Assembly: GCF_013315265.1 (NCBI RefSeq)
Contig: NZ_JABUFE010000001.1
Span: 655,001 to 719,000 of the forward strand
DNA: 64,000 nucleotides
Direction of reading: 5' to 3'
From: Parasulfitobacter algicola
Lineage (GTDB): Bacteria; Pseudomonadota; Alphaproteobacteria; Rhodobacterales; Rhodobacteraceae
Position 1 is the first letter of the stretch. Every line of letters begins with the position of its first letter. Of this stretch, positions 1-9,501 are shown in pieces. The notes under the pieces were generated by a model, which did not search any database, had not been told where the DNA came from, and saw only the letters and a program-made list of their open reading frames with translations. Made by a program: the position numbers and the translations under genes.

Positions 1-2359
1 CGACAGGCCAAGGGGTGTTTGCAATTAATCCTTCACCACCCAGCATGGTCCAGATCTCTTCGGACAGATGGGGCGTCATGGGTGACATCAATTGCGCCAA
101 TGTTTTGGCCGCTTCGCGTTTTGCCGCACTACCAGCTTTGGATTTTTGCAAGGTGTTGGTGAATGCATAAAGCTTTGCGATGGATGCGTTAAAGCCAAAG
201 GATTCGATGCCTTGGGTCACATCAAAGATCGCCTTGTGCATCGCGCGCCGCAGATCATCATCACCCGAACCTGCGGCATCGTTTTGCGCGATATCACTGG
301 CAATGCGCCAGACGCGGGACAGATGCTTGGCCGCGGCTTCCGCGCCTGATGCGGTCCATTCCACATCGCGTTCGGGCGGGCTGTCGGACAAAACGAACCA
401 CCGCGCTGTATCAGCACCATAGGTCGAAATGATATTCACCGGATCAACAACATTCTTTTTCGACTTCGACATCTTGATCACAGGGCCGATTTCAACAGGC
501 GTGCCATTAGCCAGTTTGGGGCCATCATCGCTGCGGATCACGTCTTCGGGCAGATGCCAGACACGGCGGTCATTGCTGTCAGGGTGTGCGGTTGAATAGG
601 TTTCATGCGTGACCATGCCCTGGGTGAACAGCGCGTTGAATGGCTCAATCGCTTTTTTGGGCAAATGTTCGGTGATGTGCATCGCACGCGCGAAAAAGCG
701 GGAATAAAGCAGGTGCAGGATCGCATGTTCAACGCCACCGATATATTGATCGACGTTCATCCAATAGTCAGCATCTGCCATATTGGTGGGCGTTGCGGCA
801 TCGGGTGCTGTGAACCGTGCGAAATACCATGAACTGTCGACGAATGTATCCATCGTATCTGTTTCGCGCTTGGCCGGTTTGCCGCAAGACGGGCAATCTG
901 TATCGCGCCATGTTGCGTGCCGATCCAGCGGGTTGCCGGGAATATCAAAGCTGACATCATCAGGCAGTTGAACGGGCAGGTTTTCCTTTTTCTCGGCTAC
1001 CACACCGCAATTGTTGCAATGAATAACAGGAATCGGGCAACCCCAATAGCGTTGGCGGCTTAGACCCCAATCGCGCAGACGAAATTTGGTGACGCCTTGG
1101 CCCACACCGTTGGCTTCGCAAAAGGCGATGGCCGTATCAATACCCTGATCGCCGGTCTGCATTTCATCCCCCGCGAACCCTTTGACATAGTGTACCTTTT
1201 CCAACTTTGGTGGAACATAAGCCGCGCCGCCGTCTTCTGGCATAACATGATTATCAGCCACAGCCGGGGCATAAGTGCTAACGACAGGCAGATCATACTT
1301 TCGTGCAAAGTCCAGATCGCGCTGATCGTGGGCAGGACAGCCGAAAATCGCGCCAGTGCCATAGTCCATCAGAATAAAGTTGGCGATATATATGGGCAAC
1401 TCCCACGCTGTATCGAACGGATGCCGCACGCGCAGACCTGTGTCAAAGCCCAGCTTTTCAGCTTTTTCCAATGCCTCTTCTGAGGTGCCGATTTTGCGAC
1501 ATTCAGCGCAAAATGCCGCGATATCAGCATTGTCTTTTTCCAAGTGTTTCGCCATCGGATGATCTGGCGAAATGCCCACAAAAGACGCGCCCATCAGTGT
1601 ATCTGGGCGTGTTGTATAAACCTCGACCCGGTCGTGACCATCGGGCCCGTCAATGACTGAAAATGCAAATTGCAGACCGCGGGATTTACCGATCCAGTTG
1701 GCCTGCATCAGTTTGACCTTGGATGGCCAGTTATCCAGCGTATCAATCGCGTCCAGCAATTCTTCGGAATAATCGCTGATCTTGAAGAACCACTGCGTCA
1801 GCTCGCGCCGTTCCACCTCAGCCCCGGACCGCCAGCCCTTGCCGTCGATCACCTGTTCATTGGCCAAAACGGTCATATCGACCGGATCCCAGTTTACCAC
1901 AGCGTTTTTTCGATAGATCAGACCTGCATCCAGCATATCAATGAACAATGCTTGTTGCTGACCGTAATATTCAGGATCGCAGGTCGCAAATTCGCGGGAC
2001 CAATCGATGGACAGCCCCAAAGGCTTCATCTGATCGCGCATCACCGCGATATTGTCATAGGTCCAGGTTTTCGGGTGGCCGCCAATTTCCATCGCAGCAT
2101 TTTCAGCGGGCATCCCAAAAGCATCCCAGCCCATCGGATGCAGCACATTATGGCCAGTGCTGATCTTATAGCGTGCGATTACATCGCCCATGGTATAGTT
2201 ACGTACGTGGCCCATATGGATGCGGCCCGACGGGTATGGGAACATCTCAAGCACATAATACTTCGGCTTATCGTCACTGCGCACAGCCTTGAACGTATCA
2301 GCCTGTTCCCAAGCCTGTTGCCATTTCTTTTCAATCTGTCCAGCGTTGTACTGTGACAT
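1..2359 (-). CDS. leuS: Leucyl-tRNA synthetase, C-terminus cut by window edge
   Basis: Class I aminoacyl-tRNA synthetase that charges tRNA-Leu in the cytoplasm. Translating the minus strand gives the HIGH-type motif HMGH near residues 48-51, the CP1 editing region with TTRPDT around residue 250, and KMSKS near residue 630. Known LeuRS proteins are about 850-870 residues, so roughly the last 70-80 residues (tRNA-binding C-terminal domain) lie beyond base 1. Two adjacent in-frame ATGs occur; I chose the inner one at 2359 because GAGGG then sits 6 bases upstream, against 3 for the outer one. Divergent from the glycosyltransferase gene. Confidence 0.96.
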   Translation of the reverse strand, partial: MSQYNAGQIEKKWQQAWEQADTFKAVRSDDKPKYYVLEMFPYPSGRIHMGHVRNYTMGDVIARYKISTGHNVLHPMGWDAFGMPAENAAMEIGGHPKTWTYDNIAVMRDQMKPLGLSIDWSREFATCDPEYYGQQQALFIDMLDAGLIYRKNAVVNWDPVDMTVLANEQVIDGKGWRSGAEVERRELTQWFFKISDYSEELLDAIDTLDNWPSKVKLMQANWIGKSRGLQFAFSVIDGPDGHDRVEVYTTRPDTLMGASFVGISPDHPMAKHLEKDNADIAAFCAECRKIGTSEEALEKAEKLGFDTGLRVRHPFDTAWELPIYIANFILMDYGTGAIFGCPAHDQRDLDFARKYDLPVVSTYAPAVADNHVMPEDGGAAYVPPKLEKVHYVKGFAGDEMQTGDQGIDTAIAFCEANGVGQGVTKFRLRDWGLSRQRYWGCPIPVIHCNNCGVVAEKKENLPVQLPDDVSFDIPGNPLDRHATWRDTDCPSCGKPAKRETDTMDTFVDSSWYFARFTAPDAATPTNMADADYWMNVDQYIGGVEHAILHLLYSRFFARAMHITEHLPKKAIEPFNALFTQGMVTHETYSTAHPDSNDRRVWHLPEDVIRSDDGPKLANGTPVEIGPVIKMSKSKKNVVDPVNIISTYGADTARWFVLSDSPPERDVEWTASGAEAAAKHLSRVWRIASDIAQNDAAGSGDDDLRRAMHKAIFDVTQGIESFGFNASIAKLYAFTNTLQKSKAGSAAKREAAKTLAQLMSPMTPHLSEEIWTMLGGEGLIANTPWPV

Positions 2360-2490
2360 CATTCGCCCTCTGTCTTATGTGTTGGTGCATGTGATACGGT
2401 GCATGGCCTGCGTGGTCCAGAGGTCATGCAAAAAAGCGGTTCCATTGCGTGCAGAGGCAGTTAAATGTGGGCAAAACAAACGAGCTTTGA

Positions 2491-3768
2491 ATGAATATCC
2501 TGTTTATCCACCAGAATTTCCCCGGTCAGTTCAAACATCTGGCGCCTGCGCTTGCAAAACAGGGGCATAAAGTTGTGGCCCTGACGTGCCGGTTCAAGGA
2601 GCGTAAGCAATGGCAAGGCGTCGATATTCTGCCTTATCCCATCCAGAAACGGCATCGTACGTCCGAAAATCCATTGTTAATTGATTTTGAGACCAAGTTG
2701 ATCCGCGCCGAATCCTGCAGCCGCAGTGCATTACAACTTAAGCAGACCGGATTTGAACCGGATGTCATCATTGCCCACCCCGGTTGGGGGGAAAGTTTGT
2801 TTTTAAAACATGTCTGGCCGAACGCGCGTCTTGGGATTTTTTGCGAACTGTTTTACGAAACGTCTGACGAAACGAATTATTTCGATAAAGAATTGCAGGA
2901 AAAGCCGTCGATTTATGCGATGTCGCGATTGGATATCAAAAATACCAGCAATCATCTGCATTTCGCCATGGCTGATTCCGGCCTAAGCCCCACCCAATAT
3001 CAACATCAGACCTTCCCGCTGCCGTTTCGTGATAAAATTTCAGTTATTCATGATGGTATTGATACGAACGACGTGCGTCCTGACTCCGATGCAGTGCTTG
3101 ATTTGCAAGGATTTCCGAAGTTTTCACGCAACGACGAAATCATCACCTTTGTAAATCGCAACCTTGAACCGATGCGCGGATATCATGTCTTTATGCGCGC
3201 GCTGCCCAAATTGCTGAAAAATCGCCCAAATGCCCAAATTCTGATCGTTGGTGGGGATAGCGTCAGTTATTCCAAGGCGCGTGATGATAATAAAAGCTGG
3301 AAACAGGTCATGATTGACGAGGTCCGGCCAGATATTTCCGACGATGACTGGGCGCGGGTACATTTTTTGGGCCGGATTAAATACCCTGATTTCAAAATAT
3401 TACTTCAGATCTCAAGTCTTCATATTTATCTGACCTATCCCTTTGTCCTAAGTTGGAGCCTGCTTGAGGCGATGAGTACAGAGTGTGCCATCATCGCCAG
3501 CAATACGGCGCCGGTAAGAGAAGTCATAAAACATGATGAAACGGGCAGATTGGTGGATTTTTTCGACCAAGACGCCATAACTTCCGAAATTTCGCAGCTT
3601 TTAGATGACCCGCAGACGCGCACCCGTTTGGGGCAGGCCGCGCGCCAACACGTTGTTGATCACTATGATCTTATGACGAAATGCCTGCCCAAACAACTGG
3701 AATGGGTCCACGCGCTTTATGCTAAAGACGCGAATCCTCAAGACGCAGCTGACGCGCCCGGGTCATGA
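2491..3768 (+). CDS. Glycosyltransferase family 4 (GT-B fold)
   Basis: 425-residue glycosyltransferase that probably moves a sugar from an activated donor onto a glycan or lipid acceptor. The N-terminus MNILFIHQNFPGQFKHLAP is the first Rossmann strand and loop of GT4 enzymes. The second half has the usual donor-binding domain, with IVGGDSVSY near residue 255 and a region around residues 325-350 where WSLLEAMSTECAIIASN fits the E-x7-E nucleotide-sugar site. No signal peptide or membrane segment is seen. Acceptor and donor cannot be told from sequence. The 3' end overlaps the convergent DUF3576 gene by 47 bases. The ribosome site is weak (GAG 6 bases before ATG). Confidence 0.88.
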   Translation: MNILFIHQNFPGQFKHLAPALAKQGHKVVALTCRFKERKQWQGVDILPYPIQKRHRTSENPLLIDFETKLIRAESCSRSALQLKQTGFEPDVIIAHPGWGESLFLKHVWPNARLGIFCELFYETSDETNYFDKELQEKPSIYAMSRLDIKNTSNHLHFAMADSGLSPTQYQHQTFPLPFRDKISVIHDGIDTNDVRPDSDAVLDLQGFPKFSRNDEIITFVNRNLEPMRGYHVFMRALPKLLKNRPNAQILIVGGDSVSYSKARDDNKSWKQVMIDEVRPDISDDDWARVHFLGRIKYPDFKILLQISSLHIYLTYPFVLSWSLLEAMSTECAIIASNTAPVREVIKHDETGRLVDFFDQDAITSEISQLLDDPQTRTRLGQAARQHVVDHYDLMTKCLPKQLEWVHALYAKDANPQDAADAPGS

Positions 3769-4201
3769 TGGCGTCTTCAATCGCGCGAACTGTTTCAATA
3801 GATGCTGGCCCACTGCGCGTTTGCAGCGATATCGACAAGGACCGCGCATCCAACGCAGGGTCGCGCACGAAAACAGTTGCGCGATAGGCCCGGCTGCCAC
3901 CGGGCGGTGTGCCGTAACCCATTACGATAACGCCAGAAAATGGATCAGCGGTCTGAACGGGCATAAAGTTCAGCACATCCAGCGATGCATCCCAAAGATA
4001 TTTATTGACGGCAACGGCTGTATTTGGATCCTGATTGTTATCGAACAGATCCCAGACGGTTGATTGACGAACGCGCGGATCATCATCGGGGACTTCAACA
4101 TCATTTGGTTCAGTGATATTTCTGAATGTGTCGCCGCAACCGGCCAAAAGCACCCCAAGCCCAAGAATTAAAAAGACCTTGGTCAAATTCGCCGTCCGCA
4201 T
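3722..4201 (-). CDS. DUF3576 family lipoprotein
   Basis: 159-residue predicted lipoprotein. The start at 4201 was chosen because GGAG lies 9 bases upstream and because it places the signal peptide at residue 1; a longer reading frame would bury it. The signal ends in the lipobox LLAGCG, so Cys near residue 22 should be lipidated. The rest (VWDLFDNNQDPNTAVAVNKY and following) matches what I know of the alphaproteobacterial DUF3576 family, whose function is not established. It may help outer-membrane assembly, but that is only a guess from its location. Convergent overlap with the glycosyltransferase; divergent from the porin. Confidence 0.85.
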   Translation of the reverse strand: MRTANLTKVFLILGLGVLLAGCGDTFRNITEPNDVEVPDDDPRVRQSTVWDLFDNNQDPNTAVAVNKYLWDASLDVLNFMPVQTADPFSGVIVMGYGTPPGGSRAYRATVFVRDPALDARSLSISLQTRSGPASIETVRAIEDAIMTRARQLRLEDSRL

Positions 4202-4314
4202 GATCAAAAGCTCCGTTAAAACGATCTTTGTCCCACATACCCAAGCGATCAAGGGCCGACAAGGGCCACTTATATACTAAGGTCTCACGCCCGTTTGATT
4301 ATTTGTGGCAAAGA

Positions 4315-4341
4315 TGCACCAATTATCGCTTTGTTGGTGCA
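4315..4341. repeat. 8-bp inverted repeat in porin upstream region
   Basis: TGCACCAA (4315-4322) and TTGGTGCA (4334-4341) are perfect inverted arms around an 11-base loop, about 110 bases before the porin start. It could be a dyad operator or a hairpin in a long 5' leader. No T-tract follows, so it is not an intrinsic terminator. I could not place a convincing promoter in the 249-base gap. Confidence 0.4.
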
Positions 4342-4450
4342 GGGTTTATTCGCGTTCCTTGCAATCACGTGTCGAAAGCTAGAAATACCCTGCATACCCA
4401 TTCGGATTCCCCCGGATTGCGGTGATCCTTATTATAAACGAGGGAAAAAG

Positions 4451-5521
4451 ATGAAAAGAACTCTCCTAGCTACTACAGCTCTGGTCGCTTTTGCAGGCGT
4501 AGCAGCAGCTGAAATTGAAATTTCCGGTTCGGCCGAAATGGGCCTTGTTGGCGGTGACTACCGTTTTGCTGGTGACGACGGTGACGGCGTTACACAATTC
4601 TGGACAGATGTTGACGTGACTTTCACCATGACTGGTGAAACAGACGGCGGCCTGTCTTTCGGTACCTCTGTTGATCTGGACGAAGCTCCTGATCTGGATG
4701 CAGATGGTGAGCGCAGCGATGCTGACTTTGCAGTCTTCATTTCTGGTGCTTTCGGTACATTGACAATGGGTGACACAGACGGCGCCATGGATTGGGCGTT
4801 GACTGAAGCCGGTAACGTTGGCAACCCAGGCACAATCAGCGATACAGAAACTGAGCATGCTGGTTATAACGGTGCATACCTTGACGGTGCATACGATGGT
4901 CAGATCCTTCGTTACGATTATTCATTCGGTGATTTTGGTTTCGCAGTATCTGCTGAAATGGATGATGGTGGTGATGAAGACACAGGTTTTGCTGCTGGTG
5001 TCAAATACGCAGCTGATCTGGGCGGTCTAGAACTTGACCTAGGTCTTGCTTACCAAACAGCTGAAACTGTTGACTTTGGAACAGATCGCTTTGAGTTTGA
5101 TACTGGAACTGTTGATCCAGTAACTGGTGATCCAATTCTCGGAAATCCTGAGTTCGAATTGGAAGACGTAGATGTAATCGGTGTAAGTGTTGCGACTGAA
5201 TTTGCTGGTGGTTTCGCTGCCGGTGTTCAGTTCTCAACTTGGAGCTTTGACGATATCGACGGAACAGATATTGATAATGCTTATCACCTTGGTCTTGGTG
5301 CAGGGTATTCATCAGGCCCGCTTTCTTTGCACGCAAACTACGGAATGTTTGATGCGGATGATGGTGAAGTAACACTTTCAGGTGCTGCGATTGTTGCTGC
5401 ATATGATCTGGGCGGTGGCGCTTCTATCCACGCTGGTGTTGCACAGTCTGCATATGACATTGATGGTGGTCCAGATGATGATGCGTCTGACTTCTCACTC
5501 GGCATGGCATTCTCGTTCTAA
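4451..5521 (+). CDS. Outer-membrane porin, Rhodobacter type
   Basis: 356-residue trimeric-type porin for passive entry of small solutes. The start at 4451 has GAGGG 6 bases upstream and gives a clean signal peptide (MKRTLLATTALVAFAGVAAA) cut before EIEISGSAEMG. The mature protein alternates amphipathic strands, is very rich in Asp and Gly, and ends in Phe (LGMAFSF), the classical C-terminal signature read by the BAM machinery. Acidic loops such as DDGDGD suggest a cation-preferring or calcium-binding pore, which is inference. A strong terminator follows directly, so it is a single-gene unit. Confidence 0.93.
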   Translation: MKRTLLATTALVAFAGVAAAEIEISGSAEMGLVGGDYRFAGDDGDGVTQFWTDVDVTFTMTGETDGGLSFGTSVDLDEAPDLDADGERSDADFAVFISGAFGTLTMGDTDGAMDWALTEAGNVGNPGTISDTETEHAGYNGAYLDGAYDGQILRYDYSFGDFGFAVSAEMDDGGDEDTGFAAGVKYAADLGGLELDLGLAYQTAETVDFGTDRFEFDTGTVDPVTGDPILGNPEFELEDVDVIGVSVATEFAGGFAAGVQFSTWSFDDIDGTDIDNAYHLGLGAGYSSGPLSLHANYGMFDADDGEVTLSGAAIVAAYDLGGGASIHAGVAQSAYDIDGGPDDDASDFSLGMAFSF

Positions 5522-5542
5522 TCTAACGTAGATATGTTTAAG

Positions 5543-5576
5543 AAAGAGCGGGCCTTTTGGTCCGCTCTTTTCTTTT
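5543..5576 (+). terminator. Intrinsic terminator of the porin gene
   Basis: 12-bp stem with one G-T pair (5543-5554 with 5559-5570), TTTT loop, followed by a T-rich tract. It starts 22 bases after the porin stop codon. Confidence 0.9.
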
Positions 5577-5629
5577 GTGGGTATGGGATGATAGCAGGGT
5601 TTTGAAACCTGCTTATCCAAGGCTCGATT

Positions 5630-7090
5630 ATGAATATACCACCTGCCCAAATCCCCGCGAAATTCAAACAGGCTATGGCGCTGCAGAAAGCCGGACGTCT
5701 GGATCAGGCCAAAGCACTTTTTCAAGCGATTGCATCAAGTGCCCCGAATGTACCCGACGCACATTATCAGCTTGGTCAAATTCTGAAGCGTCAGAATAAA
5801 CCAGACGATGCGCTGCCCCATTTTTCCAAAGCGCGAAGGTTAAAACCGAAAGAACCTGCCTTATTGGCGGCCGAAGCCGATGCCTTTGCTGCTGTTGGAA
5901 AATATAAAACTGCGCTTAAAACATACGACACGCTGATCAAATTGCTGCCAAAGTCTGTAAAGCCACGGGCAGATAAAGCTTTACTTATGCAGCGCATGGG
6001 GGATTTCAAAACGGCAGAAGTCGAATTCAGAAATGCGCTGAAACTGAACCCATTGGATGGCGAATTATATCGCGTCTTTTTGGGTACTAAAAAATTAGAT
6101 GTGGGCGACCCACTGATTGCCGCGATGGAAAATGCCTATGCCAATCCAAAGGTCCAAGGTCGCAGTAAAATGCATCTGGGTTTTGCCCTGGCTAAAGCAA
6201 TGGAAGAAACAGGCCAAACGGCCAAGGTCTTTTCTTATCTGCGCCCTGCCAATGATGCGATGCGCGATACGTTTCCCTATGACATCACCACGCGCGAGAC
6301 CGAAATTGAAAACCTGATCACTGCTTTCAAAGATTTTGATTTCACACAGGTTCAAAAGCAATCGAACGATTTTCACCCGATCTTTATTACCGGGTTACCC
6401 CGTTCGGGAACCACGCTTGTCGAACAGATTTTATCAAGCCATCCCGACGTGACAGCCGGCGGAGAGATGCGCCATGGCATTCAACTGGCCTATGCTTTGA
6501 TGGGTAAGCCTGATGGCAGTTTCAAAAAACTGACAGATATCGCGGAAACTGATATCGGCAAACTGGGCCAGCTTTATCATAATCGTCTACACGAGATTTT
6601 GAAATTTCAGGACTTTGTCACGGATAAATCAATACAAAGCCATCTGATCATCGGCTTGCTGAAATGCGCACTTCCAATGGCCAAGTTTATCATTGTTCGA
6701 CGTGATCCTCGTGATATTGCGCTGTCGGTTTACAAAAATGTGTTTGCTGATGGCACACATCGTTATGCCTATGATCTGAACGATTTAGCGCGCTATATAA
6801 AGGCATCTGATAAGATAATTGAGTTTTGGAAAGCGACACTGCCGGACAGTATTTATGAGATTGAGTATGAAAATCTTGTTGCTGAGCCCGAGGCGCAAAC
6901 GCGCGCACTTGTCGATGCCGCAGGACTTAAATGGGATGACAGCTGCCTTTCATTTAGCCAAAATAAGCGACAGGTCAAAACCCTAAGTATCCATCAGGTT
7001 CGTCAGCCGATCTATACGTCCTCTGCGCAAAACTGGCAAAATTATAAGGATGATCTTAAGCTATTTTTGGACACATGGGAGGGCAAGTAA
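5630..7090 (+). CDS. TPR-containing sulfotransferase
   Basis: 486-residue two-part protein. Residues about 5-170 are tetratricopeptide repeats (for example KAGRLDQAKALFQAIASSAP). Residues about 245-480 are a sulfotransferase domain with the PAPS-binding P-loop GLPRSGTTLVEQ near residue 255 and the 3'-phosphate motif VRRDPRDIALSVY around 360. Such proteins transfer sulfate from PAPS to sugar, peptide or small-molecule acceptors; the acceptor here is unknown. No signal peptide. The stop overlaps the next start by one base (TAATG), so it is probably co-translated with yggS. Its own terminator-isolated start has AAGG 8 bases upstream. Confidence 0.88.
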   Translation: MNIPPAQIPAKFKQAMALQKAGRLDQAKALFQAIASSAPNVPDAHYQLGQILKRQNKPDDALPHFSKARRLKPKEPALLAAEADAFAAVGKYKTALKTYDTLIKLLPKSVKPRADKALLMQRMGDFKTAEVEFRNALKLNPLDGELYRVFLGTKKLDVGDPLIAAMENAYANPKVQGRSKMHLGFALAKAMEETGQTAKVFSYLRPANDAMRDTFPYDITTRETEIENLITAFKDFDFTQVQKQSNDFHPIFITGLPRSGTTLVEQILSSHPDVTAGGEMRHGIQLAYALMGKPDGSFKKLTDIAETDIGKLGQLYHNRLHEILKFQDFVTDKSIQSHLIIGLLKCALPMAKFIIVRRDPRDIALSVYKNVFADGTHRYAYDLNDLARYIKASDKIIEFWKATLPDSIYEIEYENLVAEPEAQTRALVDAAGLKWDDSCLSFSQNKRQVKTLSIHQVRQPIYTSSAQNWQNYKDDLKLFLDTWEGK

Positions 7091-7773
7091 TGCCTTTGCA
7101 AGAAATTCAGGCACGCATTGAAAAAGCAGAATTGGCGGCTGGTCGTGCGGCAGGATCTGTCAAATTAATCGCTGTGTCAAAGGTTCAACCAAACGACCGG
7201 GTTCAGGCCGTTTTGGATCAGGGGCATCGCGTGTTTGGTGAAAACCGTGTGCAAGAAGCCGCAGAGAAATGGCCGGATTTTAAAGCGCAGTTCGACAATG
7301 TATCTGTCCATCTAATCGGGCCATTACAGACAAATAAGGCTCGACAGGCCATGGGTTTATTCGATGCGATCCATTCTGTTGATCGCCCAAAGCTTGCTAA
7401 AACATTGGCCCGGCTTGCGCAGGAACAGGGGCAGTGTCCTGATCTGTTCATTCAGGTCAACACGGGCGAAGAAGATCAAAAAGCGGGTGTTCTACCAACA
7501 GATACAGATGATTTCGTTCAGCAATGCCGATCGCTAGATTTGCCCGTCGTTGGCTTGATGTGTATCCCACCGGTCGACGAAGAACCATCGCTTCACTTTG
7601 CATTATTGGCAAAAATTGCAGCCCGAAATGGACTTGATGATCTATCTATGGGGATGAGTAGTGATTTTGAAAGTGCCATTGCACTGGGGGCCACCCATAT
7701 CCGTGTCGGTTCTGCGATTTTTGGGGCGCGTGTGCAGCATCAAAAACAGACGGACAGCGCAGAAAACCCGTAA
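7090..7773 (+). CDS. yggS: YggS/PROSC pyridoxal-phosphate homeostasis protein
   Basis: 227-residue single-domain PLP-binding protein of the alanine-racemase N-terminal fold, thought to hold and distribute PLP without its own catalysis. The PLP lysine is K31 in IAVSKVQP. Family blocks FGENRVQEA, HLIGPLQTNK and the C-terminal LSMGMSSDFESAIALGATHIRVGS (residues about 185-208) are all visible. The start at 7090 overlaps the preceding stop codon and has GGAGGGC upstream; an in-frame ATG five codons earlier sits before the ribosome site and was not used. Ends 15 bases from the convergent L,D-transpeptidase gene. Confidence 0.95.
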   Translation: MPLQEIQARIEKAELAAGRAAGSVKLIAVSKVQPNDRVQAVLDQGHRVFGENRVQEAAEKWPDFKAQFDNVSVHLIGPLQTNKARQAMGLFDAIHSVDRPKLAKTLARLAQEQGQCPDLFIQVNTGEEDQKAGVLPTDTDDFVQQCRSLDLPVVGLMCIPPVDEEPSLHFALLAKIAARNGLDDLSMGMSSDFESAIALGATHIRVGSAIFGARVQHQKQTDSAENP

Positions 7774-7788
7774 GGGTTTGATAAGCGT

Positions 7789-8283
7789 TCAGCGTACAAT
7801 TAGTCGGGTTTGGTATGTAATACGTTGAATGATCCAGTTTAGGTGATCTGGCCTAAAGGCGACACAGCCCTCTGTTGAATATCCTGGCCTGCGCCACTGA
7901 TGAAGAAAGATCGCTGATCCTTTTCCCTTTTGCGCGCGCGGCCAATTCCAATCAGTGATCAGAACAATATCATATAGCGGATCAGCACGGCGCAGGTTCT
8001 CATGGCTAAACCCATGAGGTGCGCGCACCATCAGATTATAGTCATCATCATTCACATCGTCTGACCAAAGATCACGTGGACGGATCGGAACGGCCCAGTC
8101 TGTTGGCTTTGACATTCGATCTGGTCGATAAAGCAACCCTACAATACGGTGCACCCCAACCGGAGTCGCCCCATCGCCTTCGGCTTTGTTGCTTGTCTTG
8201 CCTGTGCGGCCGATTGTGGCAGGGAAGTATCTATTCCAGAACCGAACACCCCGCCGGGTCAGTACCAGATCTTCGGGCGTCAC
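7789..8283 (-). CDS. L,D-transpeptidase (YkuD) domain protein
   Basis: 164-residue protein made almost only of a YkuD catalytic domain. The catalytic signature is seen as His128 in FLHQWRR and Cys140 in STEGCVAF, fitting the H-x11-C spacing with the conserved S-x-G-C. Such enzymes make 3-3 crosslinks in peptidoglycan or attach lipoproteins to it. No signal peptide or membrane anchor is visible, which is common in this subfamily but leaves its export unexplained. The GTG start overlaps the ribA stop (GTGA), so it is translationally coupled to ribA. Confidence 0.88.
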   Translation of the reverse strand: MTPEDLVLTRRGVRFWNRYFPATIGRTGKTSNKAEGDGATPVGVHRIVGLLYRPDRMSKPTDWAVPIRPRDLWSDDVNDDDYNLMVRAPHGFSHENLRRADPLYDIVLITDWNWPRAQKGKGSAIFLHQWRRPGYSTEGCVAFRPDHLNWIIQRITYQTRLIVR

Positions 8284-9365
8284 AGAATATGCCCTGATTT
8301 CTTTGCTTTGATATCCAGATAATGCGCGTTGTGATGGTTTTTACCGACCTTCAGCGGAACCCGATCGACAACCTTAATCCCGTTTTCTTCCATCCGCGCG
8401 ACCTTGGCAGGATTGTTCGTCATTAGTCGAACAGATGAAAACCCCATAGATTTCAAAATGGTTGATCCAATGCGAAAATCACGCTCATCGTCTTCAAAGC
8501 CAAGCCTATGATTGGCCTCAACCGTATCGAACCCCTGATCTTGCAGGGAATAGGCGCGCATTTTGTTAGCCAGCCCTATACCACGGCCTTCTTGGTTAAG
8601 ATATAACAGTACACCGGATCCTTCGTCCCCGATATGCCGCAACCCTGCGCGTAATTGTGGCCCACAATCGCATTTCAGCGATCCAAGCAAGTCACCCGTC
8701 AAACACGCCGAATGAAGGCGCGACAGAACAGGCTTGCTGCGATCTGGTTGCCCGATTTCGATGGCATAATGTTCTTCCCCCCCATCATCGGGCCGAAAAA
8801 CATGCAGTCGGCCAGCGTCTGATACCTCAAGCGGCAAACTGGCCTGAACGACCTGGTGCATTGTGGGGGCTTGATCATCTGATTGCAGAGAGTCCAGCTC
8901 CATCACAGTCAGGTCATTTGTCGATGAAAACGTCCAGGCATTTGGGATCGGGATCACAATCGCAGCAGGTAACAGATGGGCAGACTTCACCAGTTTCAGG
9001 GCAGCCCTGTGCAACACAGTATCTCCGCCGCGTTTTGTTTTCAGTGGGCCCTTCATGGGTGATGACAGGTCATAAGCGGGATCAGCCAGCGATTGCAGCC
9101 ATTCGATACTGGCGTCTTTTGGAATATCAACACGTGCCAGATCACCATCATAGACCCGCGCACGCAAGGTATGTGCCCGCCAGTCTGTAATCGTCATTAC
9201 TGGATCTTCCAGTAACCGAAGGGCGTGCCGCCAACGGCGTTCGTTCAGGGTTTCAACTGCAAAAACCAAGGCAGATTTGCGATCAGCAATGACGACGGGA
9301 ACACCCATGCGAAGATCGGCACGGGCGCGGGCAATGCGTTCGGTCGGATTTGGCGTCAAACTCAT
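8280..9365 (-). CDS. ribA: GTP cyclohydrolase II with degenerate N-terminal domain
   Basis: 361-residue enzyme opening GTP to the first riboflavin precursor. The catalytic half (about 175-361) has zinc ligands Cys221, Cys232 and Cys234 (GSLKCDCGPQL), the EGRGIG loop near 260 and the TNNPAK region near 325. The first ~170 residues resemble a broken RibB (DHBP synthase) domain: RARADLRMGVPVVIADR aligns loosely with the RibB start, but the acidic DDEDRENEGD motif is missing. A single-domain enzyme is about 200 residues, so the extra half is real. Followed by a coupled L,D-transpeptidase gene; divergent from the response regulator. Confidence 0.94.
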   Translation of the reverse strand: MSLTPNPTERIARARADLRMGVPVVIADRKSALVFAVETLNERRWRHALRLLEDPVMTITDWRAHTLRARVYDGDLARVDIPKDASIEWLQSLADPAYDLSSPMKGPLKTKRGGDTVLHRAALKLVKSAHLLPAAIVIPIPNAWTFSSTNDLTVMELDSLQSDDQAPTMHQVVQASLPLEVSDAGRLHVFRPDDGGEEHYAIEIGQPDRSKPVLSRLHSACLTGDLLGSLKCDCGPQLRAGLRHIGDEGSGVLLYLNQEGRGIGLANKMRAYSLQDQGFDTVEANHRLGFEDDERDFRIGSTILKSMGFSSVRLMTNNPAKVARMEENGIKVVDRVPLKVGKNHHNAHYLDIKAKKSGHIL

Positions 9366-9501
9366 AGCGTCTCCCTAGCCTATCTTGTTGAAAGATGAAA
9401 CATTCCGCCTGTTTTTGACACGACACCGTGAGCGGTTTGCAGCAAATCTTGTCAGATGCGTGAACACGCTCCATGTGGTTCAAAGCAAATGGAGGCACCC
9501 G

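Noticed and set aside
1670-2356. 228-residue plus-strand frame
   Set aside because: Lies fully antisense to leuS, whose motifs are clear; no family signature in the antisense frame.
9366-9501. FMN riboswitch before ribA
   Set aside because: The divergent gap is short and lacks the conserved FMN-element segments.
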